Shown here piece after piece: positions 45,221 to 55,344 of a stretch of 64,000 nucleotides of DNA. Both the position numbers and the translations under genes were made by a program. Position 1 is the stretch's first letter. Every line of letters starts with the position of its first letter. The notes under the pieces were generated by a model. That model was not told where the DNA came from and ran no database searches. It saw only the letters and a list, made by a program, of their open reading frames with translations. The DNA is from Chryseosolibacter sp964438975 (GTDB lineage Bacteria > Bacteroidota > Bacteroidia > Cytophagales > Cyclobacteriaceae): positions 17,002 to 81,001 of the forward strand of contig CAYTMU010000011.1 in assembly GCA_964438975.1 (NCBI GenBank). The letters are read 5' to 3'.

Positions 45221-46777
45221 TTAATCCACGTTGTCGTGCAGGAATTTGTTGTTCCCCAGCAACGTGTTATCATCATTTAGATTGTACTTGGATATATAAG
45301 GCTCTGACGAATGCGGAACATCATTCATCTTTATTCCGCGGCGCAGATACGCAGGGAGTGACCATTTCTCGTTGAACTCCTCCTTGGTCATCTCATGTTT
45401 CCGGACTTGCTTCAGTTGCTCCTTGCGTTCCCTCGCTTGTTGCTGAAGTCGATCGCGGGTATTGCGAAGTTCCATCATTCCCTCTTCGTTGATCGTCTGG
45501 TCCGCATACCGCTCGCCAATGGGATCAAAATCATCATCCCGGAATAAGGTATCCTCGCCATCATCCTCAACCTTTTCGTTGTTGAGCTGAGTGAACGGAC
45601 CGGTAAAGACCAATTCACGTTCCTCCTGTCGCAAATCCCCCGGTTCATTCCCTAAGTCGGGTTGCGCGTCTTTCGTCTTCACCTGTATTTCTTTCGACTC
45701 ATTAACCGAGTTATCGGGAGAAGAGTTGAACAACCAACCCTGCGAACGATCAAGTTCGTGGACAGTCTTCTCATCTTTCCTTGAGATTGGCAATTTCACC
45801 TCAGCAGGGAAGCCGGTAGCGATCACGGTCACGCGTATACGATCGCCGAGGTCGGGATCGACACCGTGTCCAAATATCATCTCACCATCATCGCCGGCCT
45901 GCGCCTGGATGTACTCGGTGATCTCCGTGAGCTCATCCATCTGCAACTCAGCCTCAACACCTGATATGATCGACAGCAATATCTTCTTCGCACCCATAAT
46001 GTCGCGATTGTCGAGCAGCGGCGAGGTAAGTGCTCCTTCCGCAGCTTTCAACGCCCGGTTCTCCCCGCGTGTTTCAGCAGAGCCCATTACAGCCGCGCCA
46101 GCGTTAAGCATAACAGTTCTGACGTCCTGGAAGTCGACGTTGACGTATCCCGCCAGGGTGATGATCTCAGCGATACTTTTGGCGGCCGTGGTCAACACAT
46201 TATCCGCTTGCGCAAATGCCTGTCCGATTGAAAGATTTCCATATATCTCACGCAGCTTGTCGTTCAATATCACAAGTACGGTATCACATGTTTTACGCAA
46301 CTCCTCGATACCGATCTCGGCCTGAGCTGCTTTCTTTTTTCCTTCGAATGAAAAAGGAGCCGTAACGATACCCACGGTCAGGATATCCATGTCTTTCGCG
46401 ATCTTGGCAATGATAGGTGCCGCACCGGTACCCGTTCCTCCTCCCATTCCCGAGGTGATAAACACCATCTTGGCACCCAAGAGTGTTTCGCGGATCTGGT
46501 CCTTGCTCTCCAACGCCGCGTTCTTGCCAACCTGGGGATTGGCGCCACATCCGAGACCCTCGGTCAGATTCGCCCCGATCTGAAGCTTATTCGGAACAGG
46601 GCTTCCGTTGAGCGCCTGGTTGTCGGTGTTGCAAACGACAAACTCGACATCCTTGATGCCTTGCTTGTACATGTGGTTCACCGCATTGCTTCCTCCCCCG
46701 CCAACGCCGATCACCTTGATGATCGACTTATAGCCATGTTTGGGGATTTCAAATTTGTATGATCCTGTTTCAAACAT
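45221..46777 (-). CDS. ftsZ: Cell division protein FtsZ
   Basis: 518 residues, long for FtsZ because of the extended tail. The tubulin-type GTPase is complete: GVGGGGSNAVNHMYKQGI, GMGGGTGTGAAPIIA and the T7-type ILNDKLREIYGN region. Residues from about 335 onward form a charged linker, then SLPAYLRRGIKM, which looks like the conserved C-terminal peptide that binds FtsA, followed by about 34 more residues. It forms the Z-ring and is the last gene of the dcw cluster, 35 bases after ftsA. Confidence 0.97.
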   Translation of the reverse strand: MFETGSYKFEIPKHGYKSIIKVIGVGGGGSNAVNHMYKQGIKDVEFVVCNTDNQALNGSPVPNKLQIGANLTEGLGCGANPQVGKNAALESKDQIRETLLGAKMVFITSGMGGGTGTGAAPIIAKIAKDMDILTVGIVTAPFSFEGKKKAAQAEIGIEELRKTCDTVLVILNDKLREIYGNLSIGQAFAQADNVLTTAAKSIAEIITLAGYVNVDFQDVRTVMLNAGAAVMGSAETRGENRALKAAEGALTSPLLDNRDIMGAKKILLSIISGVEAELQMDELTEITEYIQAQAGDDGEMIFGHGVDPDLGDRIRVTVIATGFPAEVKLPISRKDEKTVHELDRSQGWLFNSSPDNSVNESKEIQVKTKDAQPDLGNEPGDLRQEERELVFTGPFTQLNNEKVEDDGEDTLFRDDDFDPIGERYADQTINEEGMMELRNTRDRLQQQARERKEQLKQVRKHEMTKEEFNEKWSLPAYLRRGIKMNDVPHSSEPYISKYNLNDDNTLLGNNKFLHDNVD

Positions 46778-46812
46778 ATGAATGTAATTAGTGGTTGTGA
46801 CTTCGGTAATCG

Positions 46813-48126
46813 TCAGTACTCATTTTTCCCGTCCAGATCATCGATCAACAGACTCTTCGTCTTATTGAGAATGTCGTTGAAGAAGTTCCTTGAAGCAAGT
46901 GGTTTTTTAGAACGCGAGTTCCTGACCACTTCCTTTGCCTCCTTGTAACGGTCTGCCCTCTCATCAAGGGAACGGTATCCTGCGAGCACCAGGCCCACAG
47001 CCGTTGCATACATCGGACTCTTTACGGCCTCCACCCGGCTCTTGCCCAGGTGTTCATTTGGATAACCGATGCGCGTATCCATGCCGGTCATGTATTCAAC
47101 CAATTGCTTGAGATTACTGAGTTGCGCCCCTCCTCCCGTGATCACGATCCCACCCGCAAGCCTGTTCTCAAATCCCGAACCGATGATTTCAGAATGTGCC
47201 ATCTCAATAATCTCTTCCATTCGGGCCTGGATGATGTTGCTGAGATTCGTTACAGAGATCTCCTTGGCAGCTCGATTGCGTATACCGGGAATCGACACCA
47301 GCTCGTTCGGACTCGCCTCTTCAGCGATCGCCTTCCCAAACCGCGTTTTCAGTTGCTCTGCTTGTTGCGGCAGCACTCCCAACCCTTGCTTGATGTCATT
47401 GGTTACAATATTACCTCCAAAGGGGATGACCGCCGTATGGCGAATAATGCTGTCGTAGAAAATGGCAATATCAGTAGTTCCCCCGCCGATATCGATCAAA
47501 CACACACCAGCCTCTTTCTCTTCGTCGCTCAGTACGGCAAGGCTAGACGCCAGGGGTTCCAGGATAAGGTCTTCAATATCAAGACCTCCTCGCCGGATGC
47601 ACTTGTTGACGTTGTTAATGGCATTGGTCTGTGCCGTGATAATATGGAAGTCGGCCTCCAATCTTACCCCGGACATACCCACCGGCTCCTTGATACCTTC
47701 TTCGTAGTCGACCATGTAGTCCTGTGGCATTACATGGATGATCTGACTGCCCGGAGGAACGACCATCCGGTACATATCCTGCGTGAGTCGCTCTACATCA
47801 GCGATGCTGATCTCATCCTCCCGGGAAGTCCGGGTAATACCTCCATGCTGGATGAAACTCCGGATGTGCTGTCCGGCGATACCGACGTTTACGACACCAA
47901 TATCGATGCCCGCCTGGTCACCGGCATCTTTGATAGCCTTCTCGATGGCGTGAACGGTCTTGTCGATGTTAAAGACGATCCCTTTCACAACTCCCTCCGA
48001 TTCTGCCTTTCCCATGCCAAGTACCTCGAGTTTCCCAAACTCATTCTTACGGCCGACGATAACACAGATCTTCGTTGTGCCTATGTCGAGACCGACTACG
48101 ATTTTTTCGTGTTCCATATTATCCAA
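46813..48126 (-). CDS. ftsA: Cell division protein FtsA
   Basis: 437 residues. Actin-like phosphate-binding segments VVGLDIGTTKICVIVGRK, CLIDIGGGTTDIAIF and GGIVITGGGAQLSNL are present, together with the 1C subdomain. The C-terminus FFNDILNKTKSLLID is an amphipathic helix for membrane attachment. It anchors FtsZ to the membrane and recruits later division proteins. An ATG three codons in (48117) is an equally good start. Confidence 0.96.
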   Translation of the reverse strand: MDNMEHEKIVVGLDIGTTKICVIVGRKNEFGKLEVLGMGKAESEGVVKGIVFNIDKTVHAIEKAIKDAGDQAGIDIGVVNVGIAGQHIRSFIQHGGITRTSREDEISIADVERLTQDMYRMVVPPGSQIIHVMPQDYMVDYEEGIKEPVGMSGVRLEADFHIITAQTNAINNVNKCIRRGGLDIEDLILEPLASSLAVLSDEEKEAGVCLIDIGGGTTDIAIFYDSIIRHTAVIPFGGNIVTNDIKQGLGVLPQQAEQLKTRFGKAIAEEASPNELVSIPGIRNRAAKEISVTNLSNIIQARMEEIIEMAHSEIIGSGFENRLAGGIVITGGGAQLSNLKQLVEYMTGMDTRIGYPNEHLGKSRVEAVKSPMYATAVGLVLAGYRSLDERADRYKEAKEVVRNSRSKKPLASRNFFNDILNKTKSLLIDDLDGKNEY

Positions 48127-48148
48127 TTAAGTGGTTGTTCCTTTGAAA

Positions 48149-48169
48149 GTCCACAGTCCACGGGAGTCC
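48149..48169. repeat. Family B heptamers (GTCCACA, GTCCACG) between ftsQ and ftsA
   Basis: Two adjacent heptamers followed by a partial GGAGTCC sit in the only 60-base spacer in this part of the dcw cluster. Confidence 0.75.
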
Positions 48170-48186
48170 GATGCCTGTTCTCGTGT

Positions 48187-48951
48187 TCATTGTGCTACTA
48201 TTTGATCTTTGTATTCTACATTGATTCTGTCGTACTTATTCCATCCAACCCGGGGGAAGATCTCCTTGTAAAAGATCTTCAGCTTCCGGAATTTAACATC
48301 GAGATCCGTCAGTTCACCAAACTCGATCATCTCGTCCCCGACCTGAGGGTATAACGCTACCCTTCCCTTCGAATTCATATCGACTTGAGCGATCTGTGCC
48401 TGCCAGAACGCATCCTGGCGAATCGTTTTTAGCAATGTCGCCAGTTGCCTGCCTTCTTCCAGTTCGCGAATGTTATCCGCACTCACAAATTTCGGAACGA
48501 AATCGCCGCTTACCAGGATCACTCTCGACGTGAACTTGTCGGAGACTGGCATCACAGTTCCATCCTCTGCGATATACGCATCTGGTCCGAGGCTCTGAAC
48601 AATACGCGCAACAGGGCGGCGAAGCTCAACCTTCACGATCAGGTTGCCCTTCAGATCACTGAACAGCTCAGCATCACCCACATAGGGATTCTGGCGCATT
48701 CGGCGCTCGATCTCCCGGAAGTTCAACTCCCGGATACTTGCGCCACGGAGGTTATCGATGTCGATCATCATCAGGTTCATCACATCTTCTTCGTCGAGAT
48801 AATGATTACCATGAAGGTTCTCAATCGATATCTGAATGTCGCCAACAGCAGCATCACCCTTCATCCTCTCGGTAAAGGCGATCAAAGCGAAAAGCACCAG
48901 CAACACGCCGACAATCTTCAATTCACGCCGCAAGTTGAACTTAAACTTCAT
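48187..48951 (-). CDS. ftsQ: Cell division protein FtsQ
   Basis: 254 residues from ATG at 48951, which overlaps the murC stop by 11 bases. A short cytoplasmic tail, one membrane helix (IVGVLLVLFALIAFTERM) and a POTRA-type domain (IENLHGNHYLDEEDVMNLM, IERRMRQNPYVGDAELFSDLKGNLIVKV) are followed by the FtsQ beta domain (PVSDKFTSRVILVSGDF). It links early and late divisome proteins in the periplasm. Sequence conservation is low as usual, but position and architecture make the call firm. Confidence 0.92.
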   Translation of the reverse strand: MKFKFNLRRELKIVGVLLVLFALIAFTERMKGDAAVGDIQISIENLHGNHYLDEEDVMNLMMIDIDNLRGASIRELNFREIERRMRQNPYVGDAELFSDLKGNLIVKVELRRPVARIVQSLGPDAYIAEDGTVMPVSDKFTSRVILVSGDFVPKFVSADNIRELEEGRQLATLLKTIRQDAFWQAQIAQVDMNSKGRVALYPQVGDEMIEFGELTDLDVKFRKLKIFYKEIFPRVGWNKYDRINVEYKDQIVAQ

Positions 48952-50335
48952 ATTTCTTCCGCAATAATTTACTGATCGGTTCGACAAACGTATCAATATC
49001 TCCTGCCCCTATCGTCGCCAGTACCTCGACGTCCATGCTTTGAAGTTTCTCCAGGAGATCATCCTTACTACAGCGCACCTTTACAGAGCTTGTTACAGTC
49101 CTCAGCAATATATCAGAATCCACACCGGGAATCGGCAACTCACGCGCCGGGTAAATGTCCATCAACAACACTTCGTCAGCAATACTCAGACTCTTTGAGA
49201 ATCCCTCCGCAAAATCACGTGTTCTTGTAAACAAGTGCGGCTGAAAAATTACCGTGAGTTTCTTCCGCGGGTACATCGACTTCATCGACTTCAAAAAGGC
49301 ATCGATCTCCGCAGGATGATGGGCATAATCATCGACAAATACCAGCCGATCATGGCGAATCACAAACTCAAACCTGCGTTTCACTCCTGAGAACGATTCC
49401 AGACCTTTTCGGATCGTCGAAAGATCAACACCGCAACGCGAGACCGCAATTGACGCGGCAACTGCGTTCTCAATGTTATGAAAACCGGGGACACCTAGCC
49501 TGATACGTTCAACCTTGCCGAATCCCAGCAGGTCAAACTCAAAAAATCCGCCCTTTGCGGTAATGCTGCCGGCAAAAAATTGTCCCCGGCTCATGCTGTA
49601 AGTACTCTTGTTCACGTGATCAATATCGCTTGCCAATTTCTCTGCAATCGACTCGTGTATAATCAGCTCACCATCATTCCGGATCTGCCGGATGAAATCG
49701 CGGAATGAAGTAATAAGATGTTCGTGGTCGCCATAAATATCCAAATGATCAGCATCTGCTGAGGTCACGATCGCGATCTGCGGATGCAATGTGAGGAACG
49801 ACCGATCAAATTCATCAGCCTCGGCTACTACTACGGTCTTCGCCGACACATCTCCGTGGATCACGAGATTCGAGTTATAGTTAGTCGCAATTCCTCCCAG
49901 GAACGCAACCATATCTTTCTTCGCCGTCTTCAGCAAGTGCGCAACCATCGAGGAGGTCGTGGTCTTTCCATGTGTGCCGGCCACCGCGATCGTGATATGA
50001 TCCCGCGAGATTAATCCAAGTACTTCGGAGCGCTTCATGACGGTGAATCCTTGCTCGCGGAAGTAGGCATGCTCGCGGTGATCTTTCGGGATCGCGGGGG
50101 TGAACACGACGAGCGTTCGCTCCCGGTTCTTCCTTATTTCCTCGGGTATTTCATCTACCGAATCATCAAAGTGAATTCCAATACCCTCGTTCTCCAGCTG
50201 GGACGTCAGCAGCGTTCTAGTCTTATCGTATCCCCATACACGCGCACCTCCTTTCAGGAACCACCGGGCAAGCGCACTCATACCGATGCCCCCGATTCCG
50301 AGAAAGTAGATGTTATCGTAGTTCTTCAACGTCAC
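48941..50335 (-). CDS. murC: UDP-N-acetylmuramate--L-alanine ligase
   Basis: 464 residues. Mur-ligase marks are FLGIGGIGMSALARWF (UDP-MurNAc binding), VAGTHGKTTTSSMVAHLL (ATP loop), ADEFDRSFLTLHP and the DDYAHHPAEIDAFL catalytic segment. It adds L-Ala to UDP-MurNAc in the cytoplasm. It overlaps murG by 4 bases and ftsQ by 11, so translation is probably coupled along the cluster. Confidence 0.97.
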   Translation of the reverse strand: MTLKNYDNIYFLGIGGIGMSALARWFLKGGARVWGYDKTRTLLTSQLENEGIGIHFDDSVDEIPEEIRKNRERTLVVFTPAIPKDHREHAYFREQGFTVMKRSEVLGLISRDHITIAVAGTHGKTTTSSMVAHLLKTAKKDMVAFLGGIATNYNSNLVIHGDVSAKTVVVAEADEFDRSFLTLHPQIAIVTSADADHLDIYGDHEHLITSFRDFIRQIRNDGELIIHESIAEKLASDIDHVNKSTYSMSRGQFFAGSITAKGGFFEFDLLGFGKVERIRLGVPGFHNIENAVAASIAVSRCGVDLSTIRKGLESFSGVKRRFEFVIRHDRLVFVDDYAHHPAEIDAFLKSMKSMYPRKKLTVIFQPHLFTRTRDFAEGFSKSLSIADEVLLMDIYPARELPIPGVDSDILLRTVTSSVKVRCSKDDLLEKLQSMDVEVLATIGAGDIDTFVEPISKLLRKKYEV

Positions 50336-51474
50336 TTCGTTTGGTCTGTTTGACTCCTGCTGGTTGATACAACCAGTTTCTCAATTTCATTAACGATGTT
50401 TTCCGTCGCAGACGGCCGGGCGAGTTGCGAAATACGTTCACTCAGCTTTGCCGCTTGCTGTTCGTCAAACAGCAACCTCAACGCTTCGTCGACAAGATGC
50501 TCAGGTGCATCTTTATCCGTCACCATGAGAGCTGCCTCTTTCTCCACAAGGGCGTTCGCATTCCGGGTCTGGTGGTCCTCTGCTACATTTGGTGAAGGGA
50601 CCAATATGCAAGGTTTACCGGCAATGCACAGCTCCGACACCGCCAGGGCACCGGATCGCGATATCACAACGTCAGCTGCCGCATACGCAAGATCCATTTC
50701 CCGAAGAAAGTCAAACAGCCGGATCTTCAGCCTGTCATACTTAGCCAACCCCGCGCCGACTGATTCGTAGTAAACTTTACCTGTCTGCCAGATCACCTGC
50801 ACCTTCGCGTCGATCAGTTTGTCAATTCCAGCCAATACACTTTCATTAATCGTGCGTGCCCCAAGGCTACCACCGATGATAAGTAACGTCTTACCCGTAA
50901 AGTCAAACCCGAAATGTTCTCTTCCCTCTTCCCTTTTATCCTTGACGCTGAGGATGTCCTTCCGCACCGGGTTACCAGTGAGAACGATCTTACCAGCCGG
51001 AAAATATTTCTCCATGCCTTCGTAAGCCACGCACACGGTATTGACCTTGCTGGCTACTTGCTTGTTAGCAAGACCGGCAAATGAGTTTTGTTCCTGAATA
51101 ACGGTAGGCACTCCCAACCGCGTTGCCGCCATCATGATCGGACCGCTGGCGAACCCACCTGTTCCGACAACTGCGTGGGGCTTGAATTTCCGGATGACAG
51201 CCGTCGCCCTGAGGTAACTCACGACCAGCTTCACGGGAAAAAGAAGGTTCGACCATGTAAGCCTGCGTTGAATGCCACTGATCCAAAGTCCGATGATCTC
51301 ATAACCTGCCTCCGGGACGCGCGTCATCTCCATTCTTCCCCGTGCGCCGACAAAAAGGATATCTGCATCGGGATGTAGTTCGCGAAACGCGTTGGCGATC
51401 GCGATAGCCGGAAAAATATGTCCGCCGGTTCCACCTCCGCTGATGATAAGTCGATATGGTGACAGTGTACTCAA
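50332..51474 (-). CDS. murG: Undecaprenyl-diphospho-muramoylpentapeptide beta-N-acetylglucosaminyltransferase
   Basis: 380 residues of GT-B type. The glycine-rich loops ISGGGTGGHIFPAIAIA and GTGGFASGPIMMAA, LIIGGSLGARTIN and SRSGALAVSELCIAGKPCILVPSP are the classic MurG signatures. It converts lipid I to lipid II on the inner membrane face. Four-base overlaps with both ftsW and murC. Confidence 0.97.
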   Translation of the reverse strand: MSTLSPYRLIISGGGTGGHIFPAIAIANAFRELHPDADILFVGARGRMEMTRVPEAGYEIIGLWISGIQRRLTWSNLLFPVKLVVSYLRATAVIRKFKPHAVVGTGGFASGPIMMAATRLGVPTVIQEQNSFAGLANKQVASKVNTVCVAYEGMEKYFPAGKIVLTGNPVRKDILSVKDKREEGREHFGFDFTGKTLLIIGGSLGARTINESVLAGIDKLIDAKVQVIWQTGKVYYESVGAGLAKYDRLKIRLFDFLREMDLAYAAADVVISRSGALAVSELCIAGKPCILVPSPNVAEDHQTRNANALVEKEAALMVTDKDAPEHLVDEALRLLFDEQQAAKLSERISQLARPSATENIVNEIEKLVVSTSRSQTDQTK

Positions 51475-52661
51475 GCTAACGCGTTCTCATTTGTTCCGCT
51501 TCGATTCGTCCGCGCACTTCCCTTTTCGCCGTGCTCCCACGACGAATCCTGCTCGCCTCTACTTACACTCAGGATAATTCCCAGCGCGAGACCGGTAAAG
51601 ACCATGGATGTTCCACCCATGGAGACCAGGGGTAACGGCTGGCCCGTAATAGGACCGAGTCCCACGACGACACCCATATTAACCATCGCCTGGCACACCA
51701 GATCGAAACTCAATCCCGCTGATAGCAACCCGCCGAACGCGCGCTCACTGTTGTACGCAGCTTTCATCCCGCGGTGAAGCAAGATCAGATAGAGGACAAT
51801 TACCCCGAAGCCCCCTATCATTCCATACTCTTCAATGACGATTGCATAGATAAAATCTGAATAAGGGTGCGGAAGAATATTGCGCTGGTCGCTGTTTCCA
51901 GGACCTTTCCCCGCGACACCCCCGGTGGCTACCGCGATCCTGGCGTGACGAGCCTGGAATGGCAACTCCTTTTTACCTTGAACCACTTCCGTAAAGTCGT
52001 TGATACGAGCCTTCACCGTTCCACCACGTACGCCGAACTTGAACGCAAGGGCACCGAATAATATGCCGACGAACATCAGCATTGCGAGATAGCGCATTGG
52101 CACCCGTCCGATGAACATCACCAGCATGCAAGTCAGGAGCAGGAGCACTGCGGTCGACATATTCGTAAGCGCGATCAGCCCACATATGATCCCACACCAG
52201 AACAAGATCGGTATCAGGGAATCACGGATGTCGTCGATGTTCTGTTGTCGCTTCGCGAGCATACTCGCAAGATTGACGATCAGCGCGAGCCCGGCGAAAT
52301 CAGACGGTTGAAACGATCCCACGATCGGAACCGAGATCCACCGCGCCGCATCGTTGATGGTCGTGCCATGAGTAAACGTGTAGATCAGCAGTGGAATACT
52401 GATCCACAAAGCAAACTTCGACAGTCGCGAATAGTAACGGTAATCGACCTTGTGTGCAAACCACATAGCAGCCAAACCGATCAATACAGTCATAGTATGT
52501 TTCAAGAGATGACTCTCCGGACTCTCCGCCCGTTTGTAAGCCAGCGTACCGATCGAGCTATACACAACCAGTATACTGATCAGCGAAAGCGCGAATACCA
52601 CCGCCCAGATCACCCGATCCCCCTGCAAATTCCTGTCAATCCAGCTTTTAAATGTGTTCAT
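51471..52661 (-). CDS. ftsW: SEDS-family cell division protein FtsW
   Basis: 396 residues from ATG at 52661; the frame extends upstream only into a heptamer repeat. About ten membrane helices with SEDS features: WISVPIVGSFQPSDFAGLALIV, RILPHPYSDFIYAIVIEEYGMIGG-like region (NILPHPYSDFIYAI), and GPITGQPLPLVSMGGTSMV. It polymerises septal glycan strands together with FtsI. Confidence 0.95.
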   Translation of the reverse strand: MNTFKSWIDRNLQGDRVIWAVVFALSLISILVVYSSIGTLAYKRAESPESHLLKHTMTVLIGLAAMWFAHKVDYRYYSRLSKFALWISIPLLIYTFTHGTTINDAARWISVPIVGSFQPSDFAGLALIVNLASMLAKRQQNIDDIRDSLIPILFWCGIICGLIALTNMSTAVLLLLTCMLVMFIGRVPMRYLAMLMFVGILFGALAFKFGVRGGTVKARINDFTEVVQGKKELPFQARHARIAVATGGVAGKGPGNSDQRNILPHPYSDFIYAIVIEEYGMIGGFGVIVLYLILLHRGMKAAYNSERAFGGLLSAGLSFDLVCQAMVNMGVVVGLGPITGQPLPLVSMGGTSMVFTGLALGIILSVSRGEQDSSWEHGEKGSARTNRSGTNENALA

Positions 52662-52662
52662 C

Positions 52663-52693
52663 GTGAGTGGTGAGTGGTGAGTGGTAGTGAGTG
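52663..52693. repeat. Family A heptamers between ftsW and murD
   Basis: Three GTGAGTG units plus a shifted GTAGTGAGTG fill the spacer right before the ftsW start. This is one of the few breaks in the otherwise overlapping dcw genes. Confidence 0.85.
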
Positions 52694-52754
52694 CCTCAAG
52701 TATAATTACCAGGTACACGCTACTCCCGTCACTTCCTCATATCTTTTTATATCC

Positions 52755-54116
52755 TTAAACCTTGAACTTCAAACTTTCAACCTCTTCCCTCACCGCATCC
52801 CTGAACTGGTTCCCCCTATCCTCATAATTCTTAAAGAGATCGAAGCTTGCGCACGCAGGAGATAGCAACACGACGTCGCCCGCCTTTGCCAGTTCCAGTG
52901 CGATCTTCACCAGTTCCTTCACGTCCTGCGTTTCCCGGATCACCGGGACAATATCGCCAAAGGCATTTTTCAACTTTTCGTTGTCCTTGCCGAGACAAAC
53001 CAACGCGCGGACCTTTTCTCTTACTTGCGCCTTTATCAGATCGTAGTCGTTTCCCTTATCGATACCGCCGGCAACCCACACCAGTGGTCGGTCATAACTC
53101 CCGAGTGCATACACAACAGAGTCGACATTTGTCGCTTTTGAGTCGTTCACAAACTCGACGCCTCCGATCACACCTACCGACTCGAGTCGGTGAGGCGCAT
53201 TGACGAACGTCTTCAACCCCTTCCGAATGGCGTCAACTCCGACTCCTGCGAGGCACACCGCAGAAACGGCAGCCATCGTATTGATCAGGTTATGCGGTCC
53301 TCTCAGTGTCGTTTCCGACTGCGCGATACTGAACTTCTCCCCTAGTTCAAAGATCATTTGCGTTCCGTCGAAGTACACCGGGGTTTGTCGGGTGTGCTTG
53401 AGCGATACCGGTACCACATGGGGCACCAGTGAACGCGTCGCTATTTCGCGCGCAATAGCTTCGTCGTCGTAGTAGTAGATAAAATTTTCATGTGGCGTCA
53501 TGTTCGCGATCAGCCGAAACTTCGCATTGACATAATTCTGCATATTGTAATCATACCGGTCCATATGATCCGGTGTGATATTCAGCAGGATACCTGTCTC
53601 GGGGCGGAACTTGTCGATACCTTCGAGCTGAAAACTACTCATCTCAACCACATACCAATCACAGCTTCGCTGCGCCACCTGGCGTGCCATACTGAAACCT
53701 ACATTACCAGCCAGGGCTACATTGAAACCCGCCTCGCGCATCAGGTGGTAGGTCAACAGCGTTGTTGTCGTCTTGCCATTGGTACCACTAATGGCGATTA
53801 CCTTGGCATCCGTATGACGAAACGCAAACTCGATTTCATCGATGACCGGAATCGCAGCAGATGCAACCAGTTGAAGAATAGCTGCATTATCTGGAATCCC
53901 CGGGCTTTTGATGATCAAACTGGCATCCAGAATGTTGTTTTCGGAATGGCCACCTTCTTCAAATGAAATTTCATTCGCCTGCAATTCGCCTTTATACCGG
54001 TCCTTGATCGCCGCTGCATCGGAGACGAACAAGTCATAACCCCTCGCCTTCGCCAGGAGCGCCGCTCCGGTTCCGCTTTCACCAGCACCTAGTACGACAA
54101 TCTTCTCCTTCTTCAT
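52755..54116 (-). CDS. murD: UDP-N-acetylmuramoyl-L-alanine--D-glutamate ligase
   Basis: 453 residues from ATG at 54116, which overlaps the mraY stop by 4 bases (ATGA). Marks: VVLGAGESGTGAALLA, IAISGTNGKTTTTLL (ATP loop), LNITPDHMDRYDY, HRLESVGVIGGVEFVNDSKATN and LLSPACASFDLFKNYEDRG. It adds D-Glu to UDP-MurNAc-L-Ala. Confidence 0.97.
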   Translation of the reverse strand: MKKEKIVVLGAGESGTGAALLAKARGYDLFVSDAAAIKDRYKGELQANEISFEEGGHSENNILDASLIIKSPGIPDNAAILQLVASAAIPVIDEIEFAFRHTDAKVIAISGTNGKTTTTLLTYHLMREAGFNVALAGNVGFSMARQVAQRSCDWYVVEMSSFQLEGIDKFRPETGILLNITPDHMDRYDYNMQNYVNAKFRLIANMTPHENFIYYYDDEAIAREIATRSLVPHVVPVSLKHTRQTPVYFDGTQMIFELGEKFSIAQSETTLRGPHNLINTMAAVSAVCLAGVGVDAIRKGLKTFVNAPHRLESVGVIGGVEFVNDSKATNVDSVVYALGSYDRPLVWVAGGIDKGNDYDLIKAQVREKVRALVCLGKDNEKLKNAFGDIVPVIRETQDVKELVKIALELAKAGDVVLLSPACASFDLFKNYEDRGNQFRDAVREEVESLKFKV

Positions 54117-55339
54117 TGCAGTTTCAATGTTGCCAAGGTCAGAATGGCAAGCAATATTCCAACGATCCAAAACCGAGTGACGATCTTAGCCTCGTGGATA
54201 TCCCTCTTTTGATAATGATGGTGCAACGGCGCCATCAGAAATATTCGTCTACCCTCGCCGTACTTCCGCTTCGTGTATTTGAAATAGGAAACCTGTAGGA
54301 TAACCGACAGATTCTCGATCAGAAACAAACCGCACAACACCGGGATCAGCAGCTCCTTCCGCACCGCCAGTGCGAGCACGGCAATAACCCCTCCCAGCGT
54401 CAGGCTCCCCGTATCCCCCATAAACACTTGGGCAGGAAAGGCATTGTACCACAAAAAGCCAAGACACGCGCCGACAAATGCTGTACAAAAGATCACCAGT
54501 TCCGAAAGGTTCGGGATGTACATGATATTGAGATAGGAACTAAAGTCGACGCGGCCAGACAGATATGCGAGGATCGCGATAGTCAGCGCGATAATACCCG
54601 ATGTGCCTGCCGCGAGCCCGTCGATACCATCCGTGATGTTCGCACCATTCGACACAGCCGTGATCACCACGATAACCACAAACGTGTAGACGATCCACGT
54701 GTACTCGGTCGGAATGAACGGGATCTTGCTGTAGTCCAGTTCGTTGTTCTTCAGGAAAGGAATGGTCGTCGTCATCGACCGAACGTCTTTGTATCCCGCT
54801 ACATTACCTTCCGCATCGGGCTCACCTGAAGTAATAGCAACTGCGGGCGCCGTGGTATCGGGTACCCGGACGACCACTTCATCGCTCAGGTATAACGTCA
54901 AACCGACGATCAACCCGAGACCGACCTGTCCGAAGACTTTGAACTTTCCGGCAAGTCCCTTCTTGTCCTTCTTGAACACTTTTATATAGTCATCCAGGAA
55001 TCCGATCAGACCCAACCAGACGGTTGTGATCACCAGCAGGATGATATAGACATTGTCGATTTTGGCCAGCAGGAGAGTCGGGATCAGGATAGCGGCAATG
55101 ATGATCAAGCCACCCATCGTGGGCGTGCCCCGCTTTTGCGTCTGACCTTCCAACCCCAGGTCGCGAATCTCCTCTCCGACCTGCTTCTTCCTCAGATAAT
55201 TGATAAGACTCTTTCCGAATGTGATAGTGATCAGCAGGGAAAGAAATGCAGCCATACCCGCGCGAAACGAGATGTATTGAAACACTCCCGCACCGGGAAC
55301 GTCCAACTCATTCAGATATTCGAAGATATAGTACAGCAT
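54113..55339 (-). CDS. mraY: Phospho-N-acetylmuramoyl-pentapeptide transferase
   Basis: 408 residues, about ten membrane helices. GFLDDYIKVFKKDKKGLAGKFK holds the catalytic Asp residues, and NGANITDGIDGLAAGTS plus APLHHHYQKRDIHEAKIV are diagnostic. A periplasmic insert of about 60 residues (VRVPDTTAPAVAITSGEPDAEGNVAGYKD and following) is typical of Bacteroidota MraY. It makes lipid I from undecaprenyl phosphate. Confidence 0.97.
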   Translation of the reverse strand: MLYYIFEYLNELDVPGAGVFQYISFRAGMAAFLSLLITITFGKSLINYLRKKQVGEEIRDLGLEGQTQKRGTPTMGGLIIIAAILIPTLLLAKIDNVYIILLVITTVWLGLIGFLDDYIKVFKKDKKGLAGKFKVFGQVGLGLIVGLTLYLSDEVVVRVPDTTAPAVAITSGEPDAEGNVAGYKDVRSMTTTIPFLKNNELDYSKIPFIPTEYTWIVYTFVVIVVITAVSNGANITDGIDGLAAGTSGIIALTIAILAYLSGRVDFSSYLNIMYIPNLSELVIFCTAFVGACLGFLWYNAFPAQVFMGDTGSLTLGGVIAVLALAVRKELLIPVLCGLFLIENLSVILQVSYFKYTKRKYGEGRRIFLMAPLHHHYQKRDIHEAKIVTRFWIVGILLAILTLATLKLQ

Positions 55340-55344
55340 CGAGG

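Noticed and set aside
47050..48354. 434-codon open frame antisense to ftsA
   Set aside because: It lies opposite a conserved essential gene and its translation has no domain, signal or family resemblance. It is a by-product of the codon use of ftsA.
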